Origin: DASZZX01 sp036260415
GTDB taxonomy: Bacteria; Actinomycetota; Nitriliruptoria; Nitriliruptorales; JAHWKO01
Direction of reading: 5' to 3'
DNA length: 21,737 nt
NCBI GenBank assembly: GCA_036260415.1
Contig: DASZZX010000313.1
Span: forward strand, 1 to 21,737
Part shown: piece by piece, positions 1 to 7,773 of the stretch
Numbering within the stretch: the first letter of the stretch is position 1
Layout of the letters: each line of letters starts with the position of its first letter
Program-made: the position numbers and the translations under genes
The notes under the pieces: model-generated
Database searches by the model: none
What the model saw: the letters and a program-made list of their open reading frames with translations, nothing else
What the model was told of the DNA's origin: nothing

Positions 1-970
1 GTGCGGTCGCTCCTCGCGCGACCGCGCCGCCGCCGGTCATACCAGACGCCACGGTGGAGACACCGCCGGTCAGCCGGGGCGCGACCGTGGGACCGCCGCC
101 GGTCAGCAGGCGGGTGGCCCCGTCGCCCTCCGGGGCGTGGGGGGCAACGACGGCGGCGGCCAGCAGGTCCGCGCGGAAGGCCGCCGCGGTCGGGTGGCGG
201 TCGACCGGGTGCTTGGAGAGCGCCCGCAGCACCAGGCGGTCCAGGGCCGGCGTGATCCCGGCGACCAGGCTGGACGGCGGGTCCGGCCGGCGGTGGAGGT
301 GGCGGTGCACCACGGTGAGCGGTTCGGACGAGGTGAACGGTGGCCGGCCGGTGAGCATCTCGTACAGCACGCAACCGAGCGAGTACAGGTCGGCGCGGCC
401 GTCCACCTGGTCGCCTCGCGCCTGCTCGGGCGCGATGTAGCCCACGGACCCGAACAACCCGCCGGTGCCGGCGGTGGTCTCGGCGACGGCGCGCGCGATC
501 CCGAAGTCGGCGACCTTGACCCTTCCCGCCAGGTCGAACATGACGTTGCCGGGCTTGATGTCGCGGTGCACCAGGCCCTGCGCGTGGGCGGCGGCCAGCG
601 CCGCGCTGATGTCGGCCGCGACGCGCACCGCCCGCTCGACGTCCAGCCTCCCCTCGTCGCGCAGCACCTGCTGGAGAGTGGGTCCCGTGACCCGTTCCAT
701 CACGATGAAGTGGCGCCCGCGGTCCGATCCCGTGTCATGCACGGTGACGACGTTGGGGTGGTTGAGCGAGGCCGCCGCCCGCGCCTCGCGCCGGAAGCGC
801 GCGACGAACGTGCCGTCATCGTCGATGCGGTGCGGTGCCAGCAGCTTCACCGCGACCTCACGGTCGAGCAAGGTGTCGACCGCGAGGTAGACGTCAGCCA
901 TGCCGCCGTGACCCAGCTCGTCGCCCACCCGGTAACGGTCGGACAGAACCTCGCCGGCCAGCACCACCAC
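1..970 (-). CDS. Serine/threonine protein kinase, PknB-like (C-terminus cut by window edge)
   Basis: This is the N-terminal 323 codons of a Hanks-type Ser/Thr kinase; the frame stays open to base 1, so the C-terminus lies outside. Visible kinase landmarks: glycine-rich loop GHGGMADVY (residues 20-28), ATP-binding lysine K42 in EVAVKLL, catalytic loop HRDIKPGN with D137, and DFG with D155. The activation segment (GSVGYIAPEQARG) and the DLYSLGCVLYEMLTGRPPF region follow. The catalytic domain ends near residue 270, followed by a Thr/Gly/Val-rich linker made of three degenerate 11-residue repeats (289-321). In PknB relatives such linkers lead to a transmembrane helix and sensor domain, which cannot be seen here. 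The start is one of three consecutive GTG codons (970, 967 or 964) behind a GGTGGGTGG stretch. It is divergent from the DUF6457 gene. Targets are unknown. Confidence 0.93.
   Translation of the reverse strand, partial: MVVLAGEVLSDRYRVGDELGHGGMADVYLAVDTLLDREVAVKLLAPHRIDDDGTFVARFRREARAAASLNHPNVVTVHDTGSDRGRHFIVMERVTGPTLQQVLRDEGRLDVERAVRVAADISAALAAAHAQGLVHRDIKPGNVMFDLAGRVKVADFGIARAVAETTAGTGGLFGSVGYIAPEQARGDQVDGRADLYSLGCVLYEMLTGRPPFTSSEPLTVVHRHLHRRPDPPSSLVAGITPALDRLVLRALSKHPVDRHPTAAAFRADLLAAAVVAPHAPEGDGATRLLTGGGPTVAPRLTGGVSTVASGMTGGGAVARGATA
8..106 (-). repeat. Three tandem degenerate 33-bp coding repeats in the kinase linker
   Basis: Three consecutive 11-codon units occupy kinase residues 289-299, 300-310 and 311-321. 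They read LTGGGPTVAPR, LTGGVSTVASG and MTGGGAVARGA, and at DNA level each begins with a conserved ACCGGCGG block after its first codon. The array may continue past the window edge. The repeated Thr positions could be phosphosites, but that is inference. Confidence 0.6.
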
Positions 971-1090
971 GCTGCCACCCACCGACCACGGGACGTGTGC
1001 GGATCGTCCCCAGGCAACCAGGCTGCCATCGGGGGCGGCGATGTACGACGGGGCACCGGCGTCCCGAGGCCGCCGGCCCCCACCAAGGAC

Positions 1091-1130
1091 CGTGCGTGGT
1101 TGCGCTGGCATCCTGGCGGAAGGACGCACG
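1091..1130. repeat. Inverted repeat between kinase and DUF6457 gene
   Basis: Arms CGTGCGT (1091-1097) and ACGCACG (1124-1130) are perfect 7-bp inverted copies separated by 26 bases, inside the 207-bp divergent intergenic region. It could be an operator or chance in GC-rich DNA. Confidence 0.3.
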
Positions 1131-1145
1131 ATCGGGTCCGGGGGC

Positions 1146-1151
1146 TAGCCT
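1146..1151 (+). promoter_or_regulatory. Candidate -10 box for the DUF6457 gene
   Basis: TAGCCT fits the actinobacterial TAnnnT -10 pattern. It would start transcription about 20 bases before the GTG, leaving room for the AGGAG ribosome site. No convincing -35 is seen. Confidence 0.35.
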
Positions 1152-1177
1152 CGGGGCGACCGCTGCAGGAGCACCAC

Positions 1178-1423
1178 GTGAGCGACTGGCTGGTGCGCTA
1201 CGCGAGGGCGCTGGCGGAGGAACCTCTGACCAGGGAGGAGATCGCCACGTTGCTGGACCTGGCGCGCGACGTCGCCCATGGCACCGAGCGGCGCTTCGCG
1301 CCGCTCAGCACGTTCCTGGCGGGAGTGCGGGTGGGCCGCCAGCTCACGGGGGTCGGGGGCGAGCGCGCGACCGCGCTCGAGCATGCGGTGGCAGCGGCCC
1401 ACCGGGTGCTCGACAGCCCCTGA
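1178..1423 (+). CDS. DUF6457 domain protein (possible molybdenum-cofactor accessory)
   Basis: This small protein (81 residues) begins VSDWLVRYARALAEE and contains the core LLDLARDVAHGTERRFAPLS followed by TFLAGVRVG. I recognise this as the DUF6457 family, an actinobacterial helical domain that I recall being fused to or encoded beside MobA-type nucleotidyltransferases. Here it converges on mobA with only 37 bases between the two stops, which fits that association, although it lies on the opposite strand and so is transcribed separately. The GTG start at 1178 is chosen because AGGAG (1167-1171) sits six bases upstream; the frame stays open further upstream, but that part reads as the antisense of the kinase. 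The biochemical role is unknown; a link to molybdenum cofactor assembly is inferred from context only. Confidence 0.8.
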   Translation: MSDWLVRYARALAEEPLTREEIATLLDLARDVAHGTERRFAPLSTFLAGVRVGRQLTGVGGERATALEHAVAAAHRVLDSP

Positions 1424-1460
1424 ACAGGTCCGAGCCGCTGCACCCGGCTGCCGGGGTCGG

Positions 1461-2138
1461 TCAGGTCAGGCCGAGCTGGGCGAGGTCGCCGGGGCGGTTG
1501 AGGTTGCGCGCGAAGCGGCCCGCGGGATCCAGGTCGGCCCACACGGCGGGACCGACCACGCGCGCCCCCAGGACCGACAACGTGTGGGTGACACCGCGCC
1601 GACCCGCGGCCAGCTCTCGCCGCAGGGAGACGGCCGCAGCGGTGGCGTACACACCGTGCAGCGGCTGGACCCGGTCGTCCACGAGCGGCACGACGGCGGC
1701 TTCGCCGCCCCACAGACATGCCAGCCGTTCGTGCACCCGCGGGTCCGCGTGCGGCAGGTCCACGGCCACCACCGCGACCAGCGGGGTGTCGGACGCCTCG
1801 AGGCCCGCCACGATGCCGGCGAGCGGGCCGGCGCCGGCCTCGACGTCCGTCACCTGCTCCCACGGCAGGTCACCGAGGCGCCGGCCGTCGCCGGAGGCGA
1901 TCAGGACACGGCCGGCCACGGCCTCCAGCCGACCTGCCAGCCGCTGCACCAGCGGCTCGCCGTTCACCTCGATGGTGGCCTTGTCGCGCCCCATGCGGCG
2001 GCTGGCTCCCCCGGCGAGGACGAGCCCGGTGAGAGCCGGGACGGCCGTCATGCCGCGAGCGGACTCCCCGGCGCGGTCGGACCCCGGGTCGGACACCGCC
2101 GGCGTCCCGCCTTGACGGGTCGGACGCACGCTGGTCAT
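1461..2138 (-). CDS. mobA: Molybdenum cofactor guanylyltransferase (MobA)
   Basis: MobA transfers GMP from GTP to molybdopterin to make the (bis-)MGD cofactor that formate dehydrogenases need. The nucleotide-binding signature LVLAGGASRRMGRDK (residues 39-53) is intact, followed by GPLAGI (104-109), the metal-binding acidic motif VDLP (126-129), QPLHGVY (158-164) and the C-terminal RNLNRPGDL block. At 225 residues it carries about 29 extra N-terminal residues relative to typical MobA. The start at 2138 is chosen because its ATG overlaps the stop of the preceding membrane-subunit gene (ATGA), suggesting translational coupling. The alternative ATG at 2051 would give the canonical 196-residue length and has GGGGAG upstream. 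As last gene of the formate dehydrogenase operon it probably supplies cofactor to that enzyme. Confidence 0.92.
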   Translation of the reverse strand: MTSVRPTRQGGTPAVSDPGSDRAGESARGMTAVPALTGLVLAGGASRRMGRDKATIEVNGEPLVQRLAGRLEAVAGRVLIASGDGRRLGDLPWEQVTDVEAGAGPLAGIVAGLEASDTPLVAVVAVDLPHADPRVHERLACLWGGEAAVVPLVDDRVQPLHGVYATAAAVSLRRELAAGRRGVTHTLSVLGARVVGPAVWADLDPAGRFARNLNRPGDLAQLGLT

Positions 2139-3265
2139 CCGGCGAGCGCCCGCCGTCCCGGCCCGGTCACGGCCGGTGTGGCGGTGACCTCGGCGGCGCC
2201 CCGGCCGGCGCGCTGCTGCTGGAAGGTGGCACGCGGATCGCGGCTGGACACCCTGCCCGCCTGGAAGACCGCGAAGCGCAAGGCCAGCGACCCGAGCGTG
2301 CCCAGCAGCCCTGACAGTGCGCGCCGCGCCCGGCCACCACCTGGCAGCAGCGACACCAGCAGGCTGGCCGCGGTAGCGGCCTTCGCGGCGGTCCACAGGG
2401 CGCCCGACGCCCCCTCGTGGTAGGGGCGGGCGGCCCGTTCCACGCGTCCGACCTCACGCTCGACCGCCGCGCCGGCGGCGAGCTCCCACAGTGCGCCAGC
2501 GGTGTGGAAGCCACGCACCACCGCTTGCTCGTGGTCGTCGAGGTCGAGCAGCTCCAGGAGCGACGCGGCAGCGACCACGCTGGAGCCGGCGAACAGCAAC
2601 GGCAACGCGCGGCGGGCGCCCTGCCAGGCCGGGACCGCGGTGTTGGACAGCAGCACCCCGGTGTAGCCGGCCAGAGGACCGCCCAGCACGCCGCCGCCGA
2701 GACCCGCGAACCGGGCGAGGGCGCCGGCGGCACCACCCCGGCCCCGCCCGACCGCGGACACCGTCGCCGCACCCGACATGGCCGCCAGCAGCCACGAGCC
2801 CACGCTCATCGGCGAGGTGGGGCGCAGCACGCGCAGCATGTTGAGGAAGCGGACCGGGCGTCCCAGGTCGGCGATCAGAAACACCGTGCCCAGCGCGCTC
2901 CCACCGGTCGCGATCCACCGGCACCGGCCGACGAGACCGTCGAGGCCACCGCGCAGCTGAGCCACGGCACCCAGCACGGCGGCTGCCCCGGCCGCCCCCC
3001 CGGTGTGGAAGTACGCCGGCACGGTCCAGATCCAGACCGGCTCCTTGATGACCGGCCGGTCGTAGTAGGTGGCCTCGCCCAGGGCAGCGACCGACCCGTC
3101 GATCGAGGGGACACGCGACCAGACGTCGTACGGGGCGGGCGCCGCCAACTCGTCGCCGTGGCCGTGGGTGGCCGGCTCGGCGATCTGTTCGGCGCCGACC
3201 CCGCCGAGCGCCGCCCGCTCCGTGTCGAGGTGACGCGCTCGGGCCCGGTCGTCGTCATCAGGCAC
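2135..3265 (-). CDS. nrfD: Formate dehydrogenase membrane subunit, NrfD/PsrC family
   Basis: This 376-residue integral membrane protein is of the NrfD/PsrC type and probably anchors the formate dehydrogenase and exchanges electrons with quinone. Family blocks are visible: EPVWIWTVPAYFHTGG (75-90), DLGRPVRFLNMLRVLRPTSP (133-152) followed by MSVGSW, and GYTGVLLSNTAVPAW (200-214). Hydrophobic helices lie near 76-103, 115-133, 154-172, 186-206, 219-240 and 309-345. The first 66 residues are polar and cytosolic-looking. The start is GTG at 3265, placed by GGAGGTG a few bases upstream. It lies 60 bases after the iron-sulfur subunit gene, and its stop overlaps the mobA start. NrfD lacks the haem of FdnI-type subunits, so quinone chemistry here is by family analogy. 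Confidence 0.92.
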   Translation of the reverse strand: MPDDDDRARARHLDTERAALGGVGAEQIAEPATHGHGDELAAPAPYDVWSRVPSIDGSVAALGEATYYDRPVIKEPVWIWTVPAYFHTGGAAGAAAVLGAVAQLRGGLDGLVGRCRWIATGGSALGTVFLIADLGRPVRFLNMLRVLRPTSPMSVGSWLLAAMSGAATVSAVGRGRGGAAGALARFAGLGGGVLGGPLAGYTGVLLSNTAVPAWQGARRALPLLFAGSSVVAAASLLELLDLDDHEQAVVRGFHTAGALWELAAGAAVEREVGRVERAARPYHEGASGALWTAAKAATAASLLVSLLPGGGRARRALSGLLGTLGSLALRFAVFQAGRVSSRDPRATFQQQRAGRGAAEVTATPAVTGPGRRALAG

Positions 3266-3325
3266 ACGACACCTCCGCCGCTGTGGTCGGTCGTCGGCGA
3301 CAGCTGCTCTCGTGCGGAGCGCCGC

Positions 3326-4222
3326 TCACCGGTGGTTCCCACCGGGCGTTCCGGCCAGGACCGCGCCGACCGCCGCGGCCAGGATGCCGGCCGCCCCGAC
3401 CGCGACCGCGAGCCAGGACTCGCGCACCTTCTTGGTGGGCACCACCGGATCGGGCGGCAGGTTGTACACATCCGGTTCGTCCACGAGCAGGAAGAAGGCG
3501 TTCAGGCCATCGGTCCCTGGCTGGCTCGCGGCGTCCACGCCGTACAGGTAGGCGTCGGTGAGCCCCCGGTCGTGCAGCGTCCTCACGCGCTGCTCGGCGA
3601 TCGCCCGTAGCTCGTCGATGTCGCCGAAGACGATCGAGTCGGTCGGGCAAGCCTGCGCGCAGGCGGGCACCATGCCGTCGCGCAGACGGTCGTAGCACAG
3701 GGTGCACTTCCACGCCCGGCCGTCGTCGTCCCGCCGGTCGATCACGCCGAACGGGCACGCCGGGATGCAGTAGCCGCACCCGTTGCAGACGTCGGGCTGG
3801 ACGAACACCGAGTCGAACTCGGTCCGCACGATGGCGCCGGTGGGGCACGCCTCCAGGCAGCCGGCCCGCACGCAGTGCTTGCACACGTCGGACATCAGCA
3901 GCCACGAGAAGTCGCCGCCGCCCGTGGTCTGGCCTGGCAGCGGAACGGGACGCTCGACGAAGGACACATGCCGCCAGGTCGACGCACCGAGGTCGACCGT
4001 GTTGTCGTACGACATGCCGGTGAAGACGAAGCCGTCGTCCGGCAGCTGGTTCCACTGCTTGCACGCCGCCTCGCACGCCTTGCAGCCGATGCAGACGGTG
4101 GTGTCGGTGAAGAAGCCCTTGGGTCCGGGCCCGAACCGGTCGCGTTCCAGGACCGTGAAGGAGCCCTGACGTTGCTCGGGCGTCTCGGTGCGGGTCGGCG
4201 GCACTCCGTGGTCGACCGTCAT
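3326..4222 (-). CDS. fdhB: Formate dehydrogenase iron-sulfur (beta) subunit
   Basis: A ferredoxin-like electron-transfer subunit of 298 residues with sixteen cysteines arranged for four [4Fe-4S] clusters: C44/47/50/54, C114/117/122/126, C146/149/152/156 and C173/176/188/192. It should wire electrons from the catalytic subunit to the NrfD membrane subunit. A single hydrophobic helix near residues 270-290 (LAVAVGAAGILAAAVG) probably fixes it to the membrane, like the tail helix of FdnH. The ATG at 4222 is chosen because a GGGGG stretch lies a few bases upstream and it follows the catalytic gene by 58 bases; the frame is open further upstream but that part is Arg-rich and unlike the family. No signal peptide is visible. 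Confidence 0.94.
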   Translation of the reverse strand: MTVDHGVPPTRTETPEQRQGSFTVLERDRFGPGPKGFFTDTTVCIGCKACEAACKQWNQLPDDGFVFTGMSYDNTVDLGASTWRHVSFVERPVPLPGQTTGGGDFSWLLMSDVCKHCVRAGCLEACPTGAIVRTEFDSVFVQPDVCNGCGYCIPACPFGVIDRRDDDGRAWKCTLCYDRLRDGMVPACAQACPTDSIVFGDIDELRAIAEQRVRTLHDRGLTDAYLYGVDAASQPGTDGLNAFFLLVDEPDVYNLPPDPVVPTKKVRESWLAVAVGAAGILAAAVGAVLAGTPGGNHR

Positions 4223-4280
4223 CAGGGCAACCCCCGGGCCAGGCTGCGCGCCGCCGTCGGCATGTGGACGGGCGGAGCGG

Positions 4281-7200
4281 TCACGTCTCCTCCGTCTGCT
4301 GGGTCGCACCCATCCTCTCGCCGTGCTGGCCACGCGGCCTGCCTGCGACGACCGGCAGATCCCGGTCCTCGTGCGAGCGAGCGCCGGACATGGGGACGAG
4401 CGGCCCGCTGGTGACGACCCTCCGCCCGCGGCTGCTGCGGCCCGCCGTGATGTCGGCGGTCAGGCACTTCGACTCCTGGATCGACACGTTCGGGTCGGCC
4501 ACGAACGGGATCAGTTCGTTGACGACATCGCCGGTCACCAGACCGAGGTACCCCCAGTGGTACGGCAGCCCGATCTGGTGGACGGTGCGTCGTCGACCCT
4601 TGCCCATCCGCAGCGGGCGGACCCGGTCGGTCACGAGCGCGCGGCACTCGATCTCGCCCCGAGCAGTCGTGATGGTCGCCCAACCACCGTTGTCGATGCC
4701 CTTCTCGGCCGCCAACTCGGGGGAGATCTCGCAGAACAGCTCGGGTTGGAGCTCGGCCAGCCACGCCACCCACCGGCTCATGCCCCCGGCGGTGTGGTGC
4801 TCGGTCAGCCGGTAGGTGGTGAGCACGCACGGGAACCGCTCGTCGTCGAACGCCCGGTGGTAGGGATTGTCGCGGCGCTCCCACTCCAGCCGTGCCGGGT
4901 TGCACTGCTGCGCGTAGAGCGGGTTGGGGATCACCGACTCCTGCGGCTCGTAGTGGGTCGGCAGCGGCCCGTCGAGCAGACCGGATGGGACGAACAGCCA
5001 TCCCTTGCCGTCCGCCTGCATGATGAACGGACTGTTGCCCGCGATCGTGTCGGTCCCGGTGGCGTCCAACGCAGGGCGGTAATCGGGACGCCGATCGGTG
5101 ATGAAGTCCACCGAGTCCGGGCCGACCCACCGCTCCTGCTCCCCGTCCCACCACACGTACCGCTTGCGTTCGGACCACGGGCGCCCCTGCGGGTCCGCCG
5201 ACGCGCGGTTGTAGAGGATGCGGCGGTTGTCGGGCCACGCCCACGCCCACTTCGACGCCACCCAGTCCTGCACGTACCACGGCTCGCGCCGGTTGGTCAT
5301 GTTGGTGCCTGCGGCGTAGCAGCCGGTGTAGATCCAACAGCCGATCGCGGTCGACCCGTCCACGGCGGCCTGCTGGAAGCTGGACAACGTCTCCCCGGTC
5401 GCGACCTCGTAGCCGTTGATCTCCTTCAGGACCGCCTCCGCCTGGGGTTCATCGTGCGGAGGCTGGGTCGGGTAGTCCCACTGGAGGTGCTGGACGGGCC
5501 GATCCTTCGGGTCGGTCGACTCCGCGTACAGCCTCTTCAGCCGCTTGCCGAGGTGGTACATGAACCACAGCTCGCTGCGGCAGTCGCCCGGCGGCTCGAC
5601 CGCCCTGTTGTGCCACTGCAGCAACCGCTGCGTGTTGGTGAAAGCGCCGTCCTTCTCGGTGTGCGCCGCGGCCGGCAGGAAGAACACCTCGGTCGCGACG
5701 TCCTCCGGGCGGACCTCGCCACGATCGAACTCGGGCCCGGTCCGCCAGAACTCGGCCGACTCCGTCGGGGCGAAGTCACGGACGACGCACCACTCCAGTT
5801 CGCGTGCCGCTTGCCGGTGCAGCGCCCCGTGCATCGACCCGACGACGGGGTTCTCCCCCATGATGAAGTAACCCTTGACGACCCCGTCCCGCATGGCGGT
5901 GACCGTGGTCATGTGGGAGTGGTCGCCGCTGCGCTGCGGCAGGTAGGCGTAGGCGAAGTCGTTGGCGGCGGTGGCGTGCTCGCCCCACCACGCCTTGAGC
6001 AGCGAGACGACGTACTTGTCGAGGTTGCTCCACCAGCCGGACGCGGACTCGTTGAACCCGATGTAGCTCGCCAGGTCGACGTCGTGGCTGGCCTGGGGCA
6101 TCGGCAGGTAGCCGGGCAGCAGGTCGTAGAGGGTGGGGACGTCCGTGGAGCCCTGGATGGAGGCGTGGCCTCGCAGGGCGAGGATCCCGCCGCCGGGCCG
6201 TCCGATGTTGCCGAGCAGCAGCTGGAGGATCGAGGCGGTGCGGATCATCTGCACGCCGATGGAGTGCTGCGTCCACCCGACCGCGTAGCAGAAGGCGGAG
6301 GTCCGCTCGCGACCGGAGTTGTCGCACAACGTCTCTGCGACCTGCAGGAAGAGGTCCTCGTCGATGCCGCAGGTCTCGGCCACGACCTCCGGTGTGTAGC
6401 GCGCGAAGTGTCGCTTGAGGATCTGGAACACGCAGTCGGGATGCTGCAGCGTGTCGTCGGTCTGCTCGTGGGTGATGTCCTTCCCGCGCGCCGTCTCGGG
6501 TGAGCCGGCGAACATCTCGCGCTGACCGGCCGACGGAGCCACGCCGCTGACACCGCGGTACATCCACGACGACGGGTCGTACTGGCCGTCCTCCGCCTTC
6601 CACCCGCTGAACAGGCCGTCGAGGTCCTCCGTGTCGCGGAAGCCTTCGTCGATGATCACGTTGGCGTTGGTGTAGCTGCGGACGTACTCGTCGAAGTAGC
6701 GCTCGTTGTTGATGACGTGGTTGATGATGCCGCCGAGGAACGCGATGTCCGTGCCCGCCCGGATCGGGACGTGGATGTCAGCGACAGCGCTGGTCCTGGT
6801 GAAGCGCGGATCGACGTGGATGATCGTGGCCCCGCGCCGCTTGGCCTCCATCACCCACTGGAAGCCGACCGGGTGGCACTCGGCCATGTTCGAGCCCTCG
6901 ATCACCACGCAGTCGGCGTTCGCCAGGTCCTGCTGGAACGTCGTGGCGCCGCCCCGGCCGAAGGAGGTCCCCAGACCGGGGACGGTGGAGCTGTGTCATA
7001 TCCGCGCCTGATTCTCGATCTGGATGGCGCCGAGCGCCGTGAACAGCTTCTTGATGAGGTAGTTCTCCTCGTTGTCGAGCGTTGCTCCGCCGAGGTGCGC
7101 GACGGCGAGCGTCCGCCGCAGCGGGTGTCCCTCGCTGTCGGTCTCCTCCCAGTTCTCATCGCGGGCACGCTTGACGCGCTCGGCGATCATGTCCATCGCC

Positions 7201-7574
7201 GTGTCGAGGTCGATCGTCTGCCACTCGGTCGCACCGGGCCGGCGGTACAGGGCGGTCTTGGTGCGGTGGGTGCCCGTCACCAGCTGGAAGGTCGCGGCCC
7301 CCTTCGGGCAGAGCTTGCCGCGGGAGATCGGCGAGTCGGGGTCGCCTTCGACGTCGATCAGCTTGCCGTCACGTGCGTACAGCAGTTGGCCGCAACCGAC
7401 CCCGCAGTACGGGCAGATGGACCGCGCCACGGTGTCGGCAATGCGTGTGCGCGGTGCGAGCTGCTCGGTCGCGGGCGAGAACGCCGTCCGCCCCAGCCCG
7501 AGCGCGTCGCCCTGACGCAGCTGGCGGAGCGCCGGCCAACGGTTGATCGCGTTGAGCAGCCCCTCCGACCCCAC
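4281..7574 (-). CDS. fdhA: Selenocysteine-containing formate dehydrogenase catalytic (alpha) subunit
   Basis: Catalytic subunit of a molybdenum or tungsten bis-MGD formate dehydrogenase, interconverting formate and CO2. Read through the in-frame TGA at 6996-6998 it is one protein of about 1097 residues. An N-terminal [4Fe-4S] motif uses C54, C57, C61 and C89 (CPYCGVGCG, LCPKG). The TGA is residue 193 in the context ENQARI-U-HSSTVPGLG, the position of catalytic Sec/Cys in this family. Downstream come GSNMAECHPVGFQW, HVDPRFTRTSAVAD and a C-terminal dinucleotide-binding domain. The GTG at 7574 is preferred (GGGGGAA four bases upstream; family members begin near LLNAINRWP); TTG at 7631 would add 19 residues. 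There is no Tat signal. If the TGA were a plain stop, the gene would be broken into 192- and roughly 900-residue pieces with no gap or frameshift. Confidence 0.95.
6967..6983 (-). promoter_or_regulatory. Bacterial SECIS hairpin for selenocysteine insertion
   Basis: In the mRNA sense, GTCCCC (6983-6978) pairs perfectly with GGGGAC (6972-6967), with loop GGTCT (6977-6973). The stem begins 12 bases and the loop 18 bases after the TGA. From memory, the E. coli fdhF SECIS also presents GGUCU in its apical loop, beginning 18 bases after its UGA, where SelB binds. The element lies within the coding sequence and translates as VPGLGT. Confidence 0.88.
6996..6998 (-). other. In-frame UGA recoded as selenocysteine
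   Basis: The codon reads TGA on the minus strand. Both flanks continue the same frame with conserved formate dehydrogenase sequence: ENQARI before and HSSTVPGLGTSFGRGG after. The following His is the conserved active-site residue that accompanies Sec in FdhH. Recoding also needs SelA, SelB, tRNA-Sec and SelD, none of which lie in this window. Confidence 0.92.
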
Positions 7575-7601
7575 GCGTTCCCCCGGGTCACCGCACAATC
7601 G

Positions 7602-7631
7602 ACCGTAGGCGTCGTGGTCGTCGGACCGCAA
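7602..7631 (-). promoter_or_regulatory. Possible internal promoter before the catalytic subunit gene
   Basis: On the minus strand TTGCGG (7631-7626), an 18-base spacer and TACGGT (7607-7602) resemble a -35/-10 pair. Transcription would begin about 20 bases before the preferred GTG at 7574. The TTG of the -35 is the same triplet that could be misread as an upstream start codon. The call rests on pattern alone. Confidence 0.3.
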
Positions 7632-7745
7632 CAGGTGGCGAACACGTCGGTCACTGTCCGATGGGAGGTGTCTGCGGCCGCCGACGGCGCTCGCCGGGAC
7701 CGGCCGGTCGCTGACCTGGTGCGCGGCCCGGTCAGGTCGCGCGCC

Positions 7746-7770
7746 CAGGTGCCGTGCGGCTGGGCACCTG
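7746..7770 (-). terminator. Hairpin just downstream of fdhD
   Basis: CAGGTGCC (7746-7753) and GGCACCTG (7763-7770) form a perfect 8-bp stem with a 9-base loop, starting three bases after the fdhD stop. No T-run follows. It may be an attenuator or processing element reducing read-through into the catalytic gene, or a weak terminator. Confidence 0.4.
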
Positions 7771-7773
7771 CCG

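Noticed and set aside
137..1177. Plus-strand frame joined upstream of the DUF6457 gene
   Set aside because: It is antisense to the kinase, whose motifs are unambiguous; a ribosome site and GTG at 1178 mark the real start.
2417..3610. Plus-strand frame of 397 codons
   Set aside because: It is antisense to the nrfD-type and iron-sulfur subunit genes, with biased His/Arg/Gly content and no domain.
4188..6503. Long plus-strand open frame of 771 codons
   Set aside because: It lies antisense to the formate dehydrogenase catalytic subunit, has Arg/Val/Gly-rich low-complexity content and no recognisable domain. Long antisense frames are expected in very GC-rich coding DNA.
6996..6998. The TGA as a true stop, a pseudogene mutation or a sequencing error in the formate dehydrogenase gene
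   Set aside because: It falls exactly on the Sec/Cys position, the frame continues without a shift, the next residue is the conserved His, and a SECIS-like hairpin lies at the canonical distance. A random nonsense change would not bring these together.
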